A stretch of 64,000 nucleotides of DNA from assembly GCA_013289615.1 (NCBI GenBank), contig JABCZO010000015.1:24204-88203 (forward strand), read 5' to 3'. This stretch comes from Gammaproteobacteria bacterium (GTDB taxonomy: Bacteria > Pseudomonadota > Gammaproteobacteria > Steroidobacterales > Steroidobacteraceae). Under the pieces are notes generated by a model. It did not search any database. It was not told the DNA's origin and saw nothing but the letters and a program-made list of their open reading frames with translations. This document shows, in pieces, positions 14,802-22,193 of this stretch; the stretch's first letter is position 1; each line of letters starts with the position of its first letter. The position numbers and the translations under genes are program-made.

Positions 14802-15407
14802 ATGTTCACCGGCATCGTGCAGGACGTCGGCCGAATCCTGGCGCTCGAGCGGCTCGGCGGGGATACGCGCGTGACCGTCGGGGTCGATCGGCTCGACCTG
14901 TCGCGCGCCGCGATCGGCGATAGCATTGCGGTGGCGGGCGTGTGCCTGACCGCGGTCGCCCTGGAAGCGCGCGCCTTCAGCGCCGACGTGTCGCGCGAGA
15001 CCCTGACGATCACCACCATCGGTGACTGGCGCGTCGGCCAGCCCGTGAATCTCGAGCCGGCGCTGCGCGCGGGCGATGCGCTTGGCGGCCACCTGATGTC
15101 AGGCCACATCGATGGCGTCGCCGAAGTGCGAGCGCGCCTCGGCGAGGCGCGCTCGCAGCGCTTTCTTATGCGCGTGCCCGAGGCGCTGGCGCGCTATCTG
15201 GCGCGCAAGGGCTCGGTCGCGCTCGATGGCGTGAGCCTGACGGTGAACGCGGTCGAGCGGCAGGAATTCGAGGTCAATCTGGTGCCGCACACGCTGGCCG
15301 TGAGCACGCTCGGCGAGCTTGCGGTCGGTGATCGCGCTAATCTCGAGGTCGATCTGATCGCGCGATACGTTGAACGCCTCGCGGAGTTCAGCAATCCAGT
15401 GCAGTGA
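14802..15407 (+). CDS. ribE: riboflavin synthase alpha chain
   Basis: 201-residue enzyme that dismutates two 6,7-dimethyl-8-ribityllumazine molecules into riboflavin. It begins with the invariant MFTGIV and has two lumazine-binding repeats, with GDSIAVAGVCLT in the first and GSVALDGVSLTVN in the second. It starts six bases after the ribD stop. In many relatives ribB and ribH follow at once. Here the flavin cluster is interrupted after this gene and resumes at 18951. Confidence 0.97.
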   Translation: MFTGIVQDVGRILALERLGGDTRVTVGVDRLDLSRAAIGDSIAVAGVCLTAVALEARAFSADVSRETLTITTIGDWRVGQPVNLEPALRAGDALGGHLMSGHIDGVAEVRARLGEARSQRFLMRVPEALARYLARKGSVALDGVSLTVNAVERQEFEVNLVPHTLAVSTLGELAVGDRANLEVDLIARYVERLAEFSNPVQ

Positions 15408-15508
15408 GCGCGACGCAAGAATCAGCAGGCTGGCCTAACGTAAGCACTGCAAGCTGTAACATGCCAGCGCTACTATCACGTGGCTAGATGCTCTGGGAGA
15501 CGTCGGCC

Positions 15509-15892
15509 GTGCTCAACGATCTGCATACCTTCGAATCGAAGGATTCAAGCTATGTTGCTCTGCAGGGATATCAGGGTCGTGTCACCGTGAATGTGCGGGT
15601 CGATAGCATGGCAATTGATGAGCTGCCCGAATCGGGCGGAGCCCCGACGCCAGAGCAGCGCAAGACCTTTGTTCGGCACAACATCGATGCAATCCGCGCG
15701 ATCGTGGAGAAAAAGCTCGAGCAGGGAGATGCGGAACCGGAAGATTGGCATGGCCGGCCGGTTCTGGGCGTGCAAATCCTGGATACGGACCTTGCAGAGT
15801 ACATGAGCCATCCGGGCAACCGGCTGAGCTACGCCGCGTTCGATCTGCGTGCGCAATCGAGGTGGGTTGGACGAGACGGCCGGTTCGCATAG
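15509..15892 (+). CDS. hypothetical protein, DUF1488-like layout
   Basis: 127-residue small soluble protein with balanced composition and no membrane segment. The middle part (RKTFVRHNIDAIRAIVEKKLEQG followed by VLGVQILDTDL, split here around an acidic turn) has the spacing seen in DUF1488 proteins. The match is loose and no function can be given. I prefer the GTG at 15509 because GGGAG lies nine bases upstream; an ATG at 15488 in the same frame lacks a ribosome site. It is the first gene of the stretch that interrupts the flavin cluster. Confidence 0.55.
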   Translation: MLNDLHTFESKDSSYVALQGYQGRVTVNVRVDSMAIDELPESGGAPTPEQRKTFVRHNIDAIRAIVEKKLEQGDAEPEDWHGRPVLGVQILDTDLAEYMSHPGNRLSYAAFDLRAQSRWVGRDGRFA

Positions 15893-15967
15893 GGACCTCC
15901 CCGCCCCTGGTCGCTGGCCGCGGCAAGCCTGGAAAGCAGCTTCCCATCCAGCTTGCTGCACTGCGGA

Positions 15968-16327
15968 CTAATGGATGGAACGGGACGCCGGCCGGCTGCT
16001 ACAGTCGGCCAAGGCCCGTCGCAATGTCTTCTGATCGTTCGATTTGCACCAAATCGCGGCCCTAATGCAGATGAGGTCGTCTTCGAGGCAGTGCTGGACG
16101 AGCGGGCCCCCGTCGTCCTGCCTGTTCCATTTATCGATGCGGAACCATTGTTCGAACCCATCGGCTAATGCGATGAGCTTTTTGTCGATGTAGTCACCGC
16201 ATTGCGTTGCCTGCAGTGCGGCAATAGCCCAGCGCGCGCGGCTCAAGGCATTGGGGTTGACCCCCCCCTCCAGCTCGATAAGGGCCCTCAGCTCCTCGCA
16301 GAGCCTGGTGACTTCAGATTCATCCAC
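15968..16327 (-). CDS. hypothetical protein
   Basis: 119-residue soluble, acidic, helical protein of no recognised family. Visible segments include LCEELRALIELEGGVNPNAL and DGFEQWFRIDKWNRQDDGG. The frame stays open to a GTG at 16405, but I place the start at the GTG at 16327 because GGAGG lies nine bases upstream of it and the residues before it look non-coding. Tryptophan-rich, balanced codon content argues that it is real. It converges with the previous gene. Confidence 0.55.
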   Translation of the reverse strand: MDESEVTRLCEELRALIELEGGVNPNALSRARWAIAALQATQCGDYIDKKLIALADGFEQWFRIDKWNRQDDGGPLVQHCLEDDLICIRAAIWCKSNDQKTLRRALADCSSRPASRSIH

Positions 16328-16503
16328 AGTCCGTGACCTCCGGCGAAGTCCCCAAGCTTGCTCCGGCGGCGCGCCAACAACGTTGTCAGAGTTCCGTATT
16401 TGCACTTACAAGCCTGCAGCAACAATGACCGCGGCGAAATCGGGAACCAGTTCCGTCCAGCGCTATATGACGAGACGCGGTTGCTGCCGTGTGGGCCAGC
16501 GTA

Positions 16504-16532
16504 CCGACAGCGCTTCCTTGGCCGAGTAATAT
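16504..16532 (+). promoter_or_regulatory. candidate sigma-70 promoter for a small RNA
   Basis: CCGACA (16504-16509), a 17-base spacer and TAATAT (16527-16532) form a plausible -35/-10 pair, each matching consensus at four of six positions. The predicted start of transcription (about 16538-16540) coincides with the 5' side of a stem that closes the downstream structured RNA. Confidence 0.45.
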
Positions 16533-16537
16533 GCATG

Positions 16538-16637
16538 CCTGAGTCCAGACAACGACCATCACTCGACCCCCGAGCGATGCTCTTATGAGCTCAGGTTTGA
16601 CCCGCTGGTACGGTAATGCGTGCCGGCGGGGTTTTTC
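16538..16637 (+). ncRNA. candidate structured small RNA, about 100 nt
   Basis: No protein frame with a ribosome site covers this segment, but it has the anatomy of a small RNA. CCTGAG (16538-16543) pairs with CTCAGG (16590-16595). Wobble pairs extend this to eight, closing the 5' half. Inside is a hairpin CATC-CTCG / CGAG-GATG (16557-16579) with a five-base loop and one mismatch. A U-tailed terminator hairpin ends it at 16601-16637. A promoter-like element sits directly upstream. I recognise no known RNA family, and the target or function is unknown. It could instead be the 3' end of a longer transcript. Confidence 0.45.
16601..16637 (+). terminator. intrinsic terminator
   Basis: An 11-pair stem CCCGCTGGTAC / GTGCCGGCGGG (two G-U pairs) encloses an eight-base loop and is followed by GTTTTTC. 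This is the clearest rho-independent terminator in the window. It faces away from every annotated plus-strand gene by more than 700 bases, which is why I assign it to a small RNA. Confidence 0.7.
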
Positions 16638-16716
16638 TTGTCGATCGCACACCGGTCTGTGCGCTGCATGGCATCGCGCGGCTACAGCGGACCGCCCTCG
16701 GCGGGCGAGCATTGGA

Positions 16717-16884
16717 TCATCCGGCAGTTTCATAGGGCGGGGCGGGCCGATTTCGCATCACGAATAGAATCGCCTCAAGCTCCTGCGGCGTGAATTTACC
16801 GTCCAGCACCGCCTCGTGAGAATAGATTGTGCCGATGAATGAACGCGTTTTCTGTATGACCTTCGTCGCTTCTTCCAGGGTCAT
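16717..16884 (-). CDS. small hypothetical protein, 55 aa
   Basis: 55-residue acidic-to-neutral protein, MTLEEATKVIQKTRSFIGTI at its start, then a segment with GKFTPQELEAILFVM, ending PAPPYETAG. Support comes from a strong ribosome site, AGGAG at 16891-16895 (minus strand), six bases before the ATG. The frame is clean and its residue content looks natural, with predicted amphipathic helices. No family is recognised. It lies tail to tail with the candidate small RNA. Confidence 0.6.
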   Translation of the reverse strand: MTLEEATKVIQKTRSFIGTIYSHEAVLDGKFTPQELEAILFVMRNRPAPPYETAG

Positions 16885-17320
16885 AAATTTCTCCTACTCG
16901 TTCTTGCTGTGCTCAATCCCTGAGTTTTCCGTTGCGGATACTGCTCGAGTTCCCCGCTGCAGGCGTAGGAATTGTACAAAGGAAGAACTCGGACCGCGCC
17001 GACAACCGACGGCGGCATGGAGAATTCATGATCACGACGTTTCGCGCCGCTGCGTGCATCGCAGCGACACAGCGACGCTTGGAACGTGTCACTGGCTACA
17101 ATGGCCGTAGTGACACGGCCAGTGAGTTGAGTCGAGATCCGTGCTAGCGGCCCGGCGCTGGCGCTATCGATGACGGTATCCCTGTCTTTCCCGGTATTTC
17201 TTTTCTCGTAAAAACAACTTGTTACAATGAGAATCAAGCTGTTCGCGCTACACGGGGCGGCTGCTGACCGCGCCCCAGGGACATCAGCCATGCTGAAATG
17301 CCGACGATGAAGACCCGGTT
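16885..17320. other. intergenic region with operator-like palindrome and AT-rich promoter-like segment
   Basis: This 436-base gap has no convincing gene. A 39-codon frame at 17028-17147 (+) has GGAG five bases before its ATG but no recognisable content. An inverted repeat GTGTCACT / AGTGACAC at 17087-17117 encloses TACAAT (17098-17103), the look of an operator over a -10 box. A second TACAAT at 17223-17228 follows an AT-rich stretch (17190-17222) and may be the promoter for the DUF2937 gene. The sequence AATGAGAATC there resembles half a Fur site, without a second half. Confidence 0.4.
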
Positions 17321-17905
17321 ATGAAGGCGGTGCGCGCCATACTCGATCGCATCGTGCTGCTCTGCGCCGTGGTCGCGGCGGGCTGCATCCCGAGTTTCAT
17401 CGTTCAATACCGGCAGCGCACCGGGGGCCGGCTCGATCAGGTGATGGCCGATCTGTCGCCATTTCAGGAGATCGCCAACCGCTATCACGGCGGCAGTCTC
17501 ACCGAGCTGATTCGCTACCATCTGGCGAGCACCGATGCCACCTTTCACCAGGAGGGCGCGGCGCTGCAGTCGATGGTCCAGGCGGCCGAGCGACTGCGCT
17601 CAATGCTTGCGGCGCTCGATACTGATCTGGTGCATCAATGCGTCTTCCTGCTACTGCACCACGATAGTGACCTGCTGCGCGCGACCTGGGGCGGTTACCA
17701 GCCAGGCTTCACGCTCGACCTGCAGGGCGCGGTGTTTGCGCTCGCGGTAGGGGTGGCGCTGTGGGCAATATTCCTGGGCATCTGGCACGGGCTGGCGCAG
17801 CTGATTGGCGCGCTGCGGCGCGGCTCGTCACACTCGCCGTCAGACCCGCCGCCGCGCGCACCGCCGCGCGGGCCGCCGCGCCGGACTGAGCCACGGCTGC
17901 GTTAA
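17321..17905 (+). CDS. DUF2937 family membrane protein
   Basis: 194-residue protein with two membrane segments, about residues 6-26 (ILDRIVLLCAVVAAGCIPSF) and 136-160 (QGAVFALAVGVALWAIFLGI). A soluble helical part lies between them, and the C-terminal tail is proline/arginine-rich. The N-terminal pattern FIVQYRQRTGGRLDQV matches DUF2937, a proteobacterial family of unknown role. No partner gene is evident; it lies between two orphan stretches in the interrupted flavin cluster. Confidence 0.75.
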   Translation: MKAVRAILDRIVLLCAVVAAGCIPSFIVQYRQRTGGRLDQVMADLSPFQEIANRYHGGSLTELIRYHLASTDATFHQEGAALQSMVQAAERLRSMLAALDTDLVHQCVFLLLHHDSDLLRATWGGYQPGFTLDLQGAVFALAVGVALWAIFLGIWHGLAQLIGALRRGSSHSPSDPPPRAPPRGPPRRTEPRLR

Positions 17906-17953
17906 CATGCCGGCTCGCCAGCCACTGCCGGCATCCGTGCGGGCATACCAGCA

Positions 17954-18118
17954 ATGATCAATAAACTCCCGACACTGATCGCACCGAAGCAGTTCACCGC
18001 CAGGCTGGCCGAGCCCGCTCACTGGGACGAGGCGCTGCAGTATATTGGCATCACAGCGCGGGCGATCGACAGTTACAGTGATCGGCTGGACGCTGCGACG
18101 GCGCTGCTGCGCAATTGA
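17954..18118 (+). CDS. possible small protein, 54 aa
   Basis: Short frame beginning MINKLPTLIAPKQFTARL and ending AATALLRN, with natural-looking composition. It has no clear ribosome site, and no homologue is recognised. It could be a degraded remnant of a longer gene or a chance frame in a 322-base gap. The rest of that gap (18119-18226) shows nothing. Confidence 0.25.
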   Translation: MINKLPTLIAPKQFTARLAEPAHWDEALQYIGITARAIDSYSDRLDAATALLRN

Positions 18119-18226
18119 GCAGCCGGTGCGCTCGGCGCGAGTTCATCACCGCGATCATCGGCTCCGACCACGCTCCACCTGGCCGCTGGAGCCGTATGAG
18201 TTACAGATCTGAATGAGCCCTGGACA

Positions 18227-18922
18227 ATGACGCGACATCAATTCGAACGCCATTACATCAATCGCATCGGCTGGCTGCGCGCCGCGGTGCTAGGCGCCAA
18301 TGACGGCATCGTGTCGCTGTCGAGCCTGCTGGTCGGGATCGCCGCCACGCACGTCTCGCGCAGCCAGGCGGTCATCGTCGGCGTCGCCGGCCTGGTCGGC
18401 GGAGCGATGTCGATGGCGGCCGGGGAGTTCGTATCGGTGAGCTCGCAGGCCGACAGCGAACGCTCGGATCTGGAGCGCGAGCGGCGCGAGCTGGAGAGCA
18501 ACGAGCCGGCCGAGCGCGCTGAGCTTGCCGGCATCTATGTCCAGCGGGGCCTCACGCCGGCACTGGCCTCGCAGGTGGCGGTGGCGCTGATGCAGCACGA
18601 TGCGCTCGCCGCCCACGCCCGCGACGAGCTCGGGATGTCGGTGATGCATCGGGCGCGGCCGCTGCAGGCGGCGCTGGCGTCGGCCTCGAGCTTCGCCACC
18701 GGTGCGCTGCTGCCGCTGCTGGTGGTGCTGACCAGTCCGGCGCGCACGCTGATACCGCTCATCGCCGGCAGCTCGCTGCTGTTCCTGGCGCTGCTGGGCG
18801 CCCTGGCGGCACGCGCCGGCGGGGCACCGATGGGCGCCGCGGCGCTGCGTGTGACCGTCTGGGGGGCGTTGGCGATGGCGGTGACGGCGCTGGTGGGCAG
18901 CGCCTTTGGCAGCTTCGCCTGA
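18227..18922 (+). CDS. VIT1/CCC1 family transporter
   Basis: 231-residue membrane protein of the vacuolar-iron-transporter family, which moves Fe2+ or Mn2+ across membranes in eukaryotes and some bacteria. The first helix carries the family motif LGANDGIVSLSSLLVGIAA and the second AGEFVSVSSQ. A cytoplasmic helical insert rich in Glu (about 75-115) corresponds to the metal-binding domain. Three hydrophobic segments follow. It sits 28 bases before ribB, so it may share that transcript, but the family has no known flavin role. Confidence 0.9.
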   Translation: MTRHQFERHYINRIGWLRAAVLGANDGIVSLSSLLVGIAATHVSRSQAVIVGVAGLVGGAMSMAAGEFVSVSSQADSERSDLERERRELESNEPAERAELAGIYVQRGLTPALASQVAVALMQHDALAAHARDELGMSVMHRARPLQAALASASSFATGALLPLLVVLTSPARTLIPLIAGSSLLFLALLGALAARAGGAPMGAAALRVTVWGALAMAVTALVGSAFGSFA

Positions 18923-18950
18923 AGCCGGCTTCGCGTGATAGCGTGCGCCT

Positions 18951-20123
18951 ATGGCGAAATTGAGCGCAATCAACCCGAACAGTGCCGCAGCGGCCGCCAC
19001 CTGCGCCAGCCCCAGCGGCTTGCATTCCATCGACGAGATCCTGGCCGAGCTGCGCGCCGGACACATGGTCGTGATCATGGACGACGAAGATCGCGAGAAC
19101 GAAGGCGATCTGGTGATGGCGGCCGACTGCGTGCGGCCGGAGGATATCAATTTCATGGCCCGTTTCGGACGCGGCCTGATCTGCCTGACGCTGACGCGCG
19201 AGCGCTGCGCGCAGCTGCGCCTGCCACTGATGGTCAGCGATACCGATCGCACCCAACGCACCAATTTCACGCTCTCGATCGAGGCCGCCGAGGGCGTCAC
19301 CACCGGCATCTCGGCCCACGACCGCGCCCATACCGTGCGCACCGCGGTGCGCCCCGATGCCCGGCCGGAACATCTGCGCCAACCCGGCCACGTGTTCCCG
19401 GTCATGGCACAACCGGGCGGCGTGCTGACGCGCGCCGGACACACCGAGGCCGGCTGCGACCTGGCGCGACTGGCCGGTTTCGAGCCCGCTGCGGCCATCG
19501 TGGAGATCATGAACGACGATGGGACGATGGCGCGCCGACCGGAACTGGAAGCATTCGCGCGCCGCCACCAGCTCAAGATCGGCACCATCGCCGACCTGAT
19601 CCGCTACCGCCTGCAGACCGAGCGCTCGGTCGAGCGCATCGCCGAGCAAAGCGTGAGCAGCGCCTATGGCGATTTTCGCCTTTACTGCTACGAGGATCAC
19701 GTCAATCGCGACGTGCACCTGGCGCTGGTGCACGGCGACCTGACGTCCGAGACACCGATCGTGCGCGTGCATGTGACCGACACGCTGCGCGACCTGCTAG
19801 GGGTACGCGACGGCTCGCAGGCCTGGACGCTGCCGGCGGCGCTGCAACGCATCGCCCACTCGCCGTGCGGCGTGGTGGTGATCCTGCGCCAGCGCGAACC
19901 GCCGCGCGAGCTGGCCGATGCGGTGGGCGCGCTGTCGCGTCGCGCGTCGGGTGCAGCGCCCGCCACGCTCAGCGGAGGGGTGCTGCGCACCTACGGGGTC
20001 GGCGCGCAGATCCTGCGCGACCTCGGCGTGCAGCGCATGCGCGTGCTGTCGGCGCCCAGGCAGCTGCACGGCATCGCCGCTTTCGGGCTCGAGATCGTCG
20101 ATTACGTCGGCGAGAGCGCCTGA
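18951..20123 (+). CDS. ribB: 3,4-dihydroxy-2-butanone 4-phosphate synthase with degenerate GTP cyclohydrolase II-like domain (RibBX type)
   Basis: 390-residue two-domain protein. The N-terminal half (about 20-225) is an intact DHBP synthase that makes the four-carbon unit of riboflavin from ribulose 5-phosphate, with DDEDRENEGD at 44-53 and the conserved HTEAGCDL. The C-terminal half resembles GTP cyclohydrolase II in start and end (DVHLALVHGDL, YGVGAQILRDLGV). It lacks the three zinc cysteines normally found in the segment after VRVH, replaced by DTLRDLLGVRDG, and the catalytic block. So it should not open GTP. Similar RibBX proteins are known in proteobacteria. A separate RibA must exist outside this window. 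Confidence 0.93.
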   Translation: MAKLSAINPNSAAAAATCASPSGLHSIDEILAELRAGHMVVIMDDEDRENEGDLVMAADCVRPEDINFMARFGRGLICLTLTRERCAQLRLPLMVSDTDRTQRTNFTLSIEAAEGVTTGISAHDRAHTVRTAVRPDARPEHLRQPGHVFPVMAQPGGVLTRAGHTEAGCDLARLAGFEPAAAIVEIMNDDGTMARRPELEAFARRHQLKIGTIADLIRYRLQTERSVERIAEQSVSSAYGDFRLYCYEDHVNRDVHLALVHGDLTSETPIVRVHVTDTLRDLLGVRDGSQAWTLPAALQRIAHSPCGVVVILRQREPPRELADAVGALSRRASGAAPATLSGGVLRTYGVGAQILRDLGVQRMRVLSAPRQLHGIAAFGLEIVDYVGESA

Positions 20124-20147
20124 GGCTTCGCTATACTGCGCAGCCGC

Positions 20148-20621
20148 ATGGGTACCGCGGCCATTCATTCCGAGACGTTTGCAGCGAGCGAATTCAGATT
20201 CGCGATCGTGGCTGCGCGCTATAACGATGACATCGTTGAGGCGCTGCTCGACGCTGCCCGGGCCGCATGGCGCAAGCACGGCGGCACCGACGCGGCACTG
20301 CAGGTCGAGTACGTACCGGGCGCGTTCGAGCTGCCGCTGGCGGCCCGGGTGCTGGCGCTGCAGGGCCGGGTCGATGCGGTGGTGGCGCTGGGCTGCGTCA
20401 TTCGCGGCGACACCGCCCATTTCGAATTCGTCGCCGGGCAGTGCGCGTACGGCCTGCAGCGCGTGATGCTCGATACCGGCGTACCGGTGAGCTTTGGGGT
20501 ACTGACGGTGGACACGCGGGCGCAGGCGCGCGAGCGCGCGGCGCCGGATTCGCGCAACAAGGGCGGTGAAGCGCTCGAGACGGCGCTGGCGATGGCAAGC
20601 CTGCTGCGGCGGCTGGCGTGA
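20148..20621 (+). CDS. ribH: 6,7-dimethyl-8-ribityllumazine synthase
   Basis: 157-residue lumazine synthase that joins the RibD-pathway pyrimidine with DHBP. Family motifs are FAIVAARYNDDIVEALLDAA, PGAFELPLAA, ALGCVIRGDTAHFEFV and PVSFGVLTVDT. It starts 24 bases after ribB and its stop overlaps the nusB GTG by four bases (GTGA at 20618-20621). No ribosome site is visible before the ATG. A TATACT lies at 20132-20137, so either coupling to ribB or a near-leaderless transcript is possible. Confidence 0.97.
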   Translation: MGTAAIHSETFAASEFRFAIVAARYNDDIVEALLDAARAAWRKHGGTDAALQVEYVPGAFELPLAARVLALQGRVDAVVALGCVIRGDTAHFEFVAGQCAYGLQRVMLDTGVPVSFGVLTVDTRAQARERAAPDSRNKGGEALETALAMASLLRRLA

Positions 20622-21055
20622 GCGGGCCGGTCGAGCGCAAATCCGGCGCCCGCAAGCTGGCGCGCAAACTGGCGCTGCAGGCGCTGTATCGCTGGCAGCT
20701 CAACGCCTGCGAATGGCAGGACCTGGTATCCGAGTTTGCGACCGACGCCGACATGGCGCGTGCCGATGCGGAGTACTTCCAGGCGCTGATCGCAGCCATC
20801 ACGCGCTCGCACGCCGAACTCGACGCTGCGCTCGCGCCGCTGCTCGATCGCAGCCCGGCGCAGCTCGATCCGGTGGAACACGCGCTGCTGCTGATCGGCA
20901 GCTACGAGCTGCAGCACCGGCCGGAGGTTCCATTTCGCGTCGTGATCAACGAGGCGGTCACGCTCGCGCGCCGCTTCGGTGCCACCGACGGCCATAAGTT
21001 CGTCAATGGCGTGCTCGATCGCGCGGCGCGCCTGTGGCGCGTCGAGGAGCATTGA
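20618..21055 (+). CDS. nusB: transcription antitermination factor NusB
   Basis: 145-residue all-helical RNA-binding protein that, with NusE/S10, binds boxA in rRNA leaders for antitermination. The signature ARKLALQALYRWQL is at the start and VINEAVTLARRFGATDGHKF at the end. The start is a GTG overlapping the ribH stop. The ribH-nusB-thiL order is classic in gammaproteobacteria. Confidence 0.97.
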   Translation: MSGPVERKSGARKLARKLALQALYRWQLNACEWQDLVSEFATDADMARADAEYFQALIAAITRSHAELDAALAPLLDRSPAQLDPVEHALLLIGSYELQHRPEVPFRVVINEAVTLARRFGATDGHKFVNGVLDRAARLWRVEEH

Positions 21056-21086
21056 GCGCTGCGGCGCCGATGCCTGCCATCAGCAC

Positions 21087-22052
21087 GTGGCCGCCTCTGA
21101 ATCGCAACTGATCGAGCGCTTCTTTCGCGACCTTGGCGCCAGCCGCAACGATACCGTGCTCGGCATCGGCGACGACGCGGCGCTGCTGCGGGTGCCGGGG
21201 GGCTGCGAGCTGGCGCTGACCACCGACGCGCTGATCGAGGGCGTGCATTTTTTACCGGGTGCGCCGCCACGGACGCTCGGGCATCGGGCTCTGGCGGTCA
21301 ACCTGAGCGATATCGCGGCCATGGGCGCCAGTCCGAGCTGGGCGCTGTTGTCGCTCAACCTGCCGGTGGCGGATGAAACCTGGCTGCACGAGTTCGCCGC
21401 CGGCTTCGGAGAGCTGGCACGCAGCCATGCGGTGGCCCTGGTGGGGGGAAACCTGAGCCGCGGCGCGCTGTCGATCACGGTCGAACTGGCCGGACTGGTG
21501 CCGTCGGGAGAGGCGTTGCGGCGCGCTGGCGCGCGCGCTGGCGATGAGCTGTATCTGAGCGGTAGCGTCGGCGATGCCGCCTGCGGTTTGAAATTCTTGC
21601 GCGGCGCGGCGGCAGGCACGGCCGCCGATGCGGCGTGGTTGCAGCGACGGTTCGAATATCCGACGCCGCGCGTGGCGCTGGGAGCGGCGCTGCGCGGGAT
21701 TGCCAGCGCCTGCATCGACGTCTCCGACGGCGTGTATATCGATGCCACGCGCCTGCTGGCGGCATCCGGCTGCGCGGCCACGCTCCAGATCGAGCGCCTG
21801 CCGCTATCGGCTCCTCTGCGCCGCGCGCTTGGCACTCAGGCCTGGCGCCTGGCGCTGAGTGGCGGCGAGGATTACGAGCTATGCTTCACCGCGGCCGCGG
21901 CTCAGGCGGGCGCGATCGGCGCGATAGCCGAGCGCACCGGGCAAGCCCTGACGCGTGTTGGCGCCCTGCATCCCGGAAGCGGCCTGGTGCTCACAATGGC
22001 CGGGTCGGTGATGCAGTTCTCGCCTTCGGGTTTTGATCACTTCGGCGATTGA
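21087..22052 (+). CDS. thiL: thiamine-monophosphate kinase
   Basis: 321-residue ATP-dependent kinase that converts thiamine phosphate to thiamine diphosphate. PurM/AIR-synthase-like fold, with GIGDDAALLRVPGG, TTDALIEGVHF and VNLSDIAAMGASP in the first domain, and ISVDVSDGVY-like ACIDVSDGVYID and SGGEDYELCF later. I take the GTG at 21087 (VAASESQLIERFF). It puts the conserved E-LIERFF segment at the N-terminus as in the family, whereas the upstream in-frame ATGs lie inside nusB. Confidence 0.95.
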   Translation: MAASESQLIERFFRDLGASRNDTVLGIGDDAALLRVPGGCELALTTDALIEGVHFLPGAPPRTLGHRALAVNLSDIAAMGASPSWALLSLNLPVADETWLHEFAAGFGELARSHAVALVGGNLSRGALSITVELAGLVPSGEALRRAGARAGDELYLSGSVGDAACGLKFLRGAAAGTAADAAWLQRRFEYPTPRVALGAALRGIASACIDVSDGVYIDATRLLAASGCAATLQIERLPLSAPLRRALGTQAWRLALSGGEDYELCFTAAAAQAGAIGAIAERTGQALTRVGALHPGSGLVLTMAGSVMQFSPSGFDHFGD

Positions 22053-22193
22053 ACATTGCGCCCCGGCGGCCGCCCGGCGTAGCAACTCTTGGCGCGCGCG
22101 CCCACAGCCGCCGCCGATCCGCGATCCGCATCACAGCCGTGCGGTGTTGCCGACGCTTATTCTGGCCACTGTCGTCCAGGGGTCGTCGGGTCG

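Noticed and set aside
15433..15439. GCCTAAC, resembling one half of an integron attC core
   Set aside because: No matching GTTAGGC partner or imperfect stem was found downstream and no integrase is present.
17218..17236. Fur-box-like AATGAGAATC
   Set aside because: Only half of the symmetrical consensus is present.
16881..17291. 136-codon minus-strand frame over the orphan gap
   Set aside because: No ribosome site, no domain, and it conflicts with the promoter-like features; residue content looks random.
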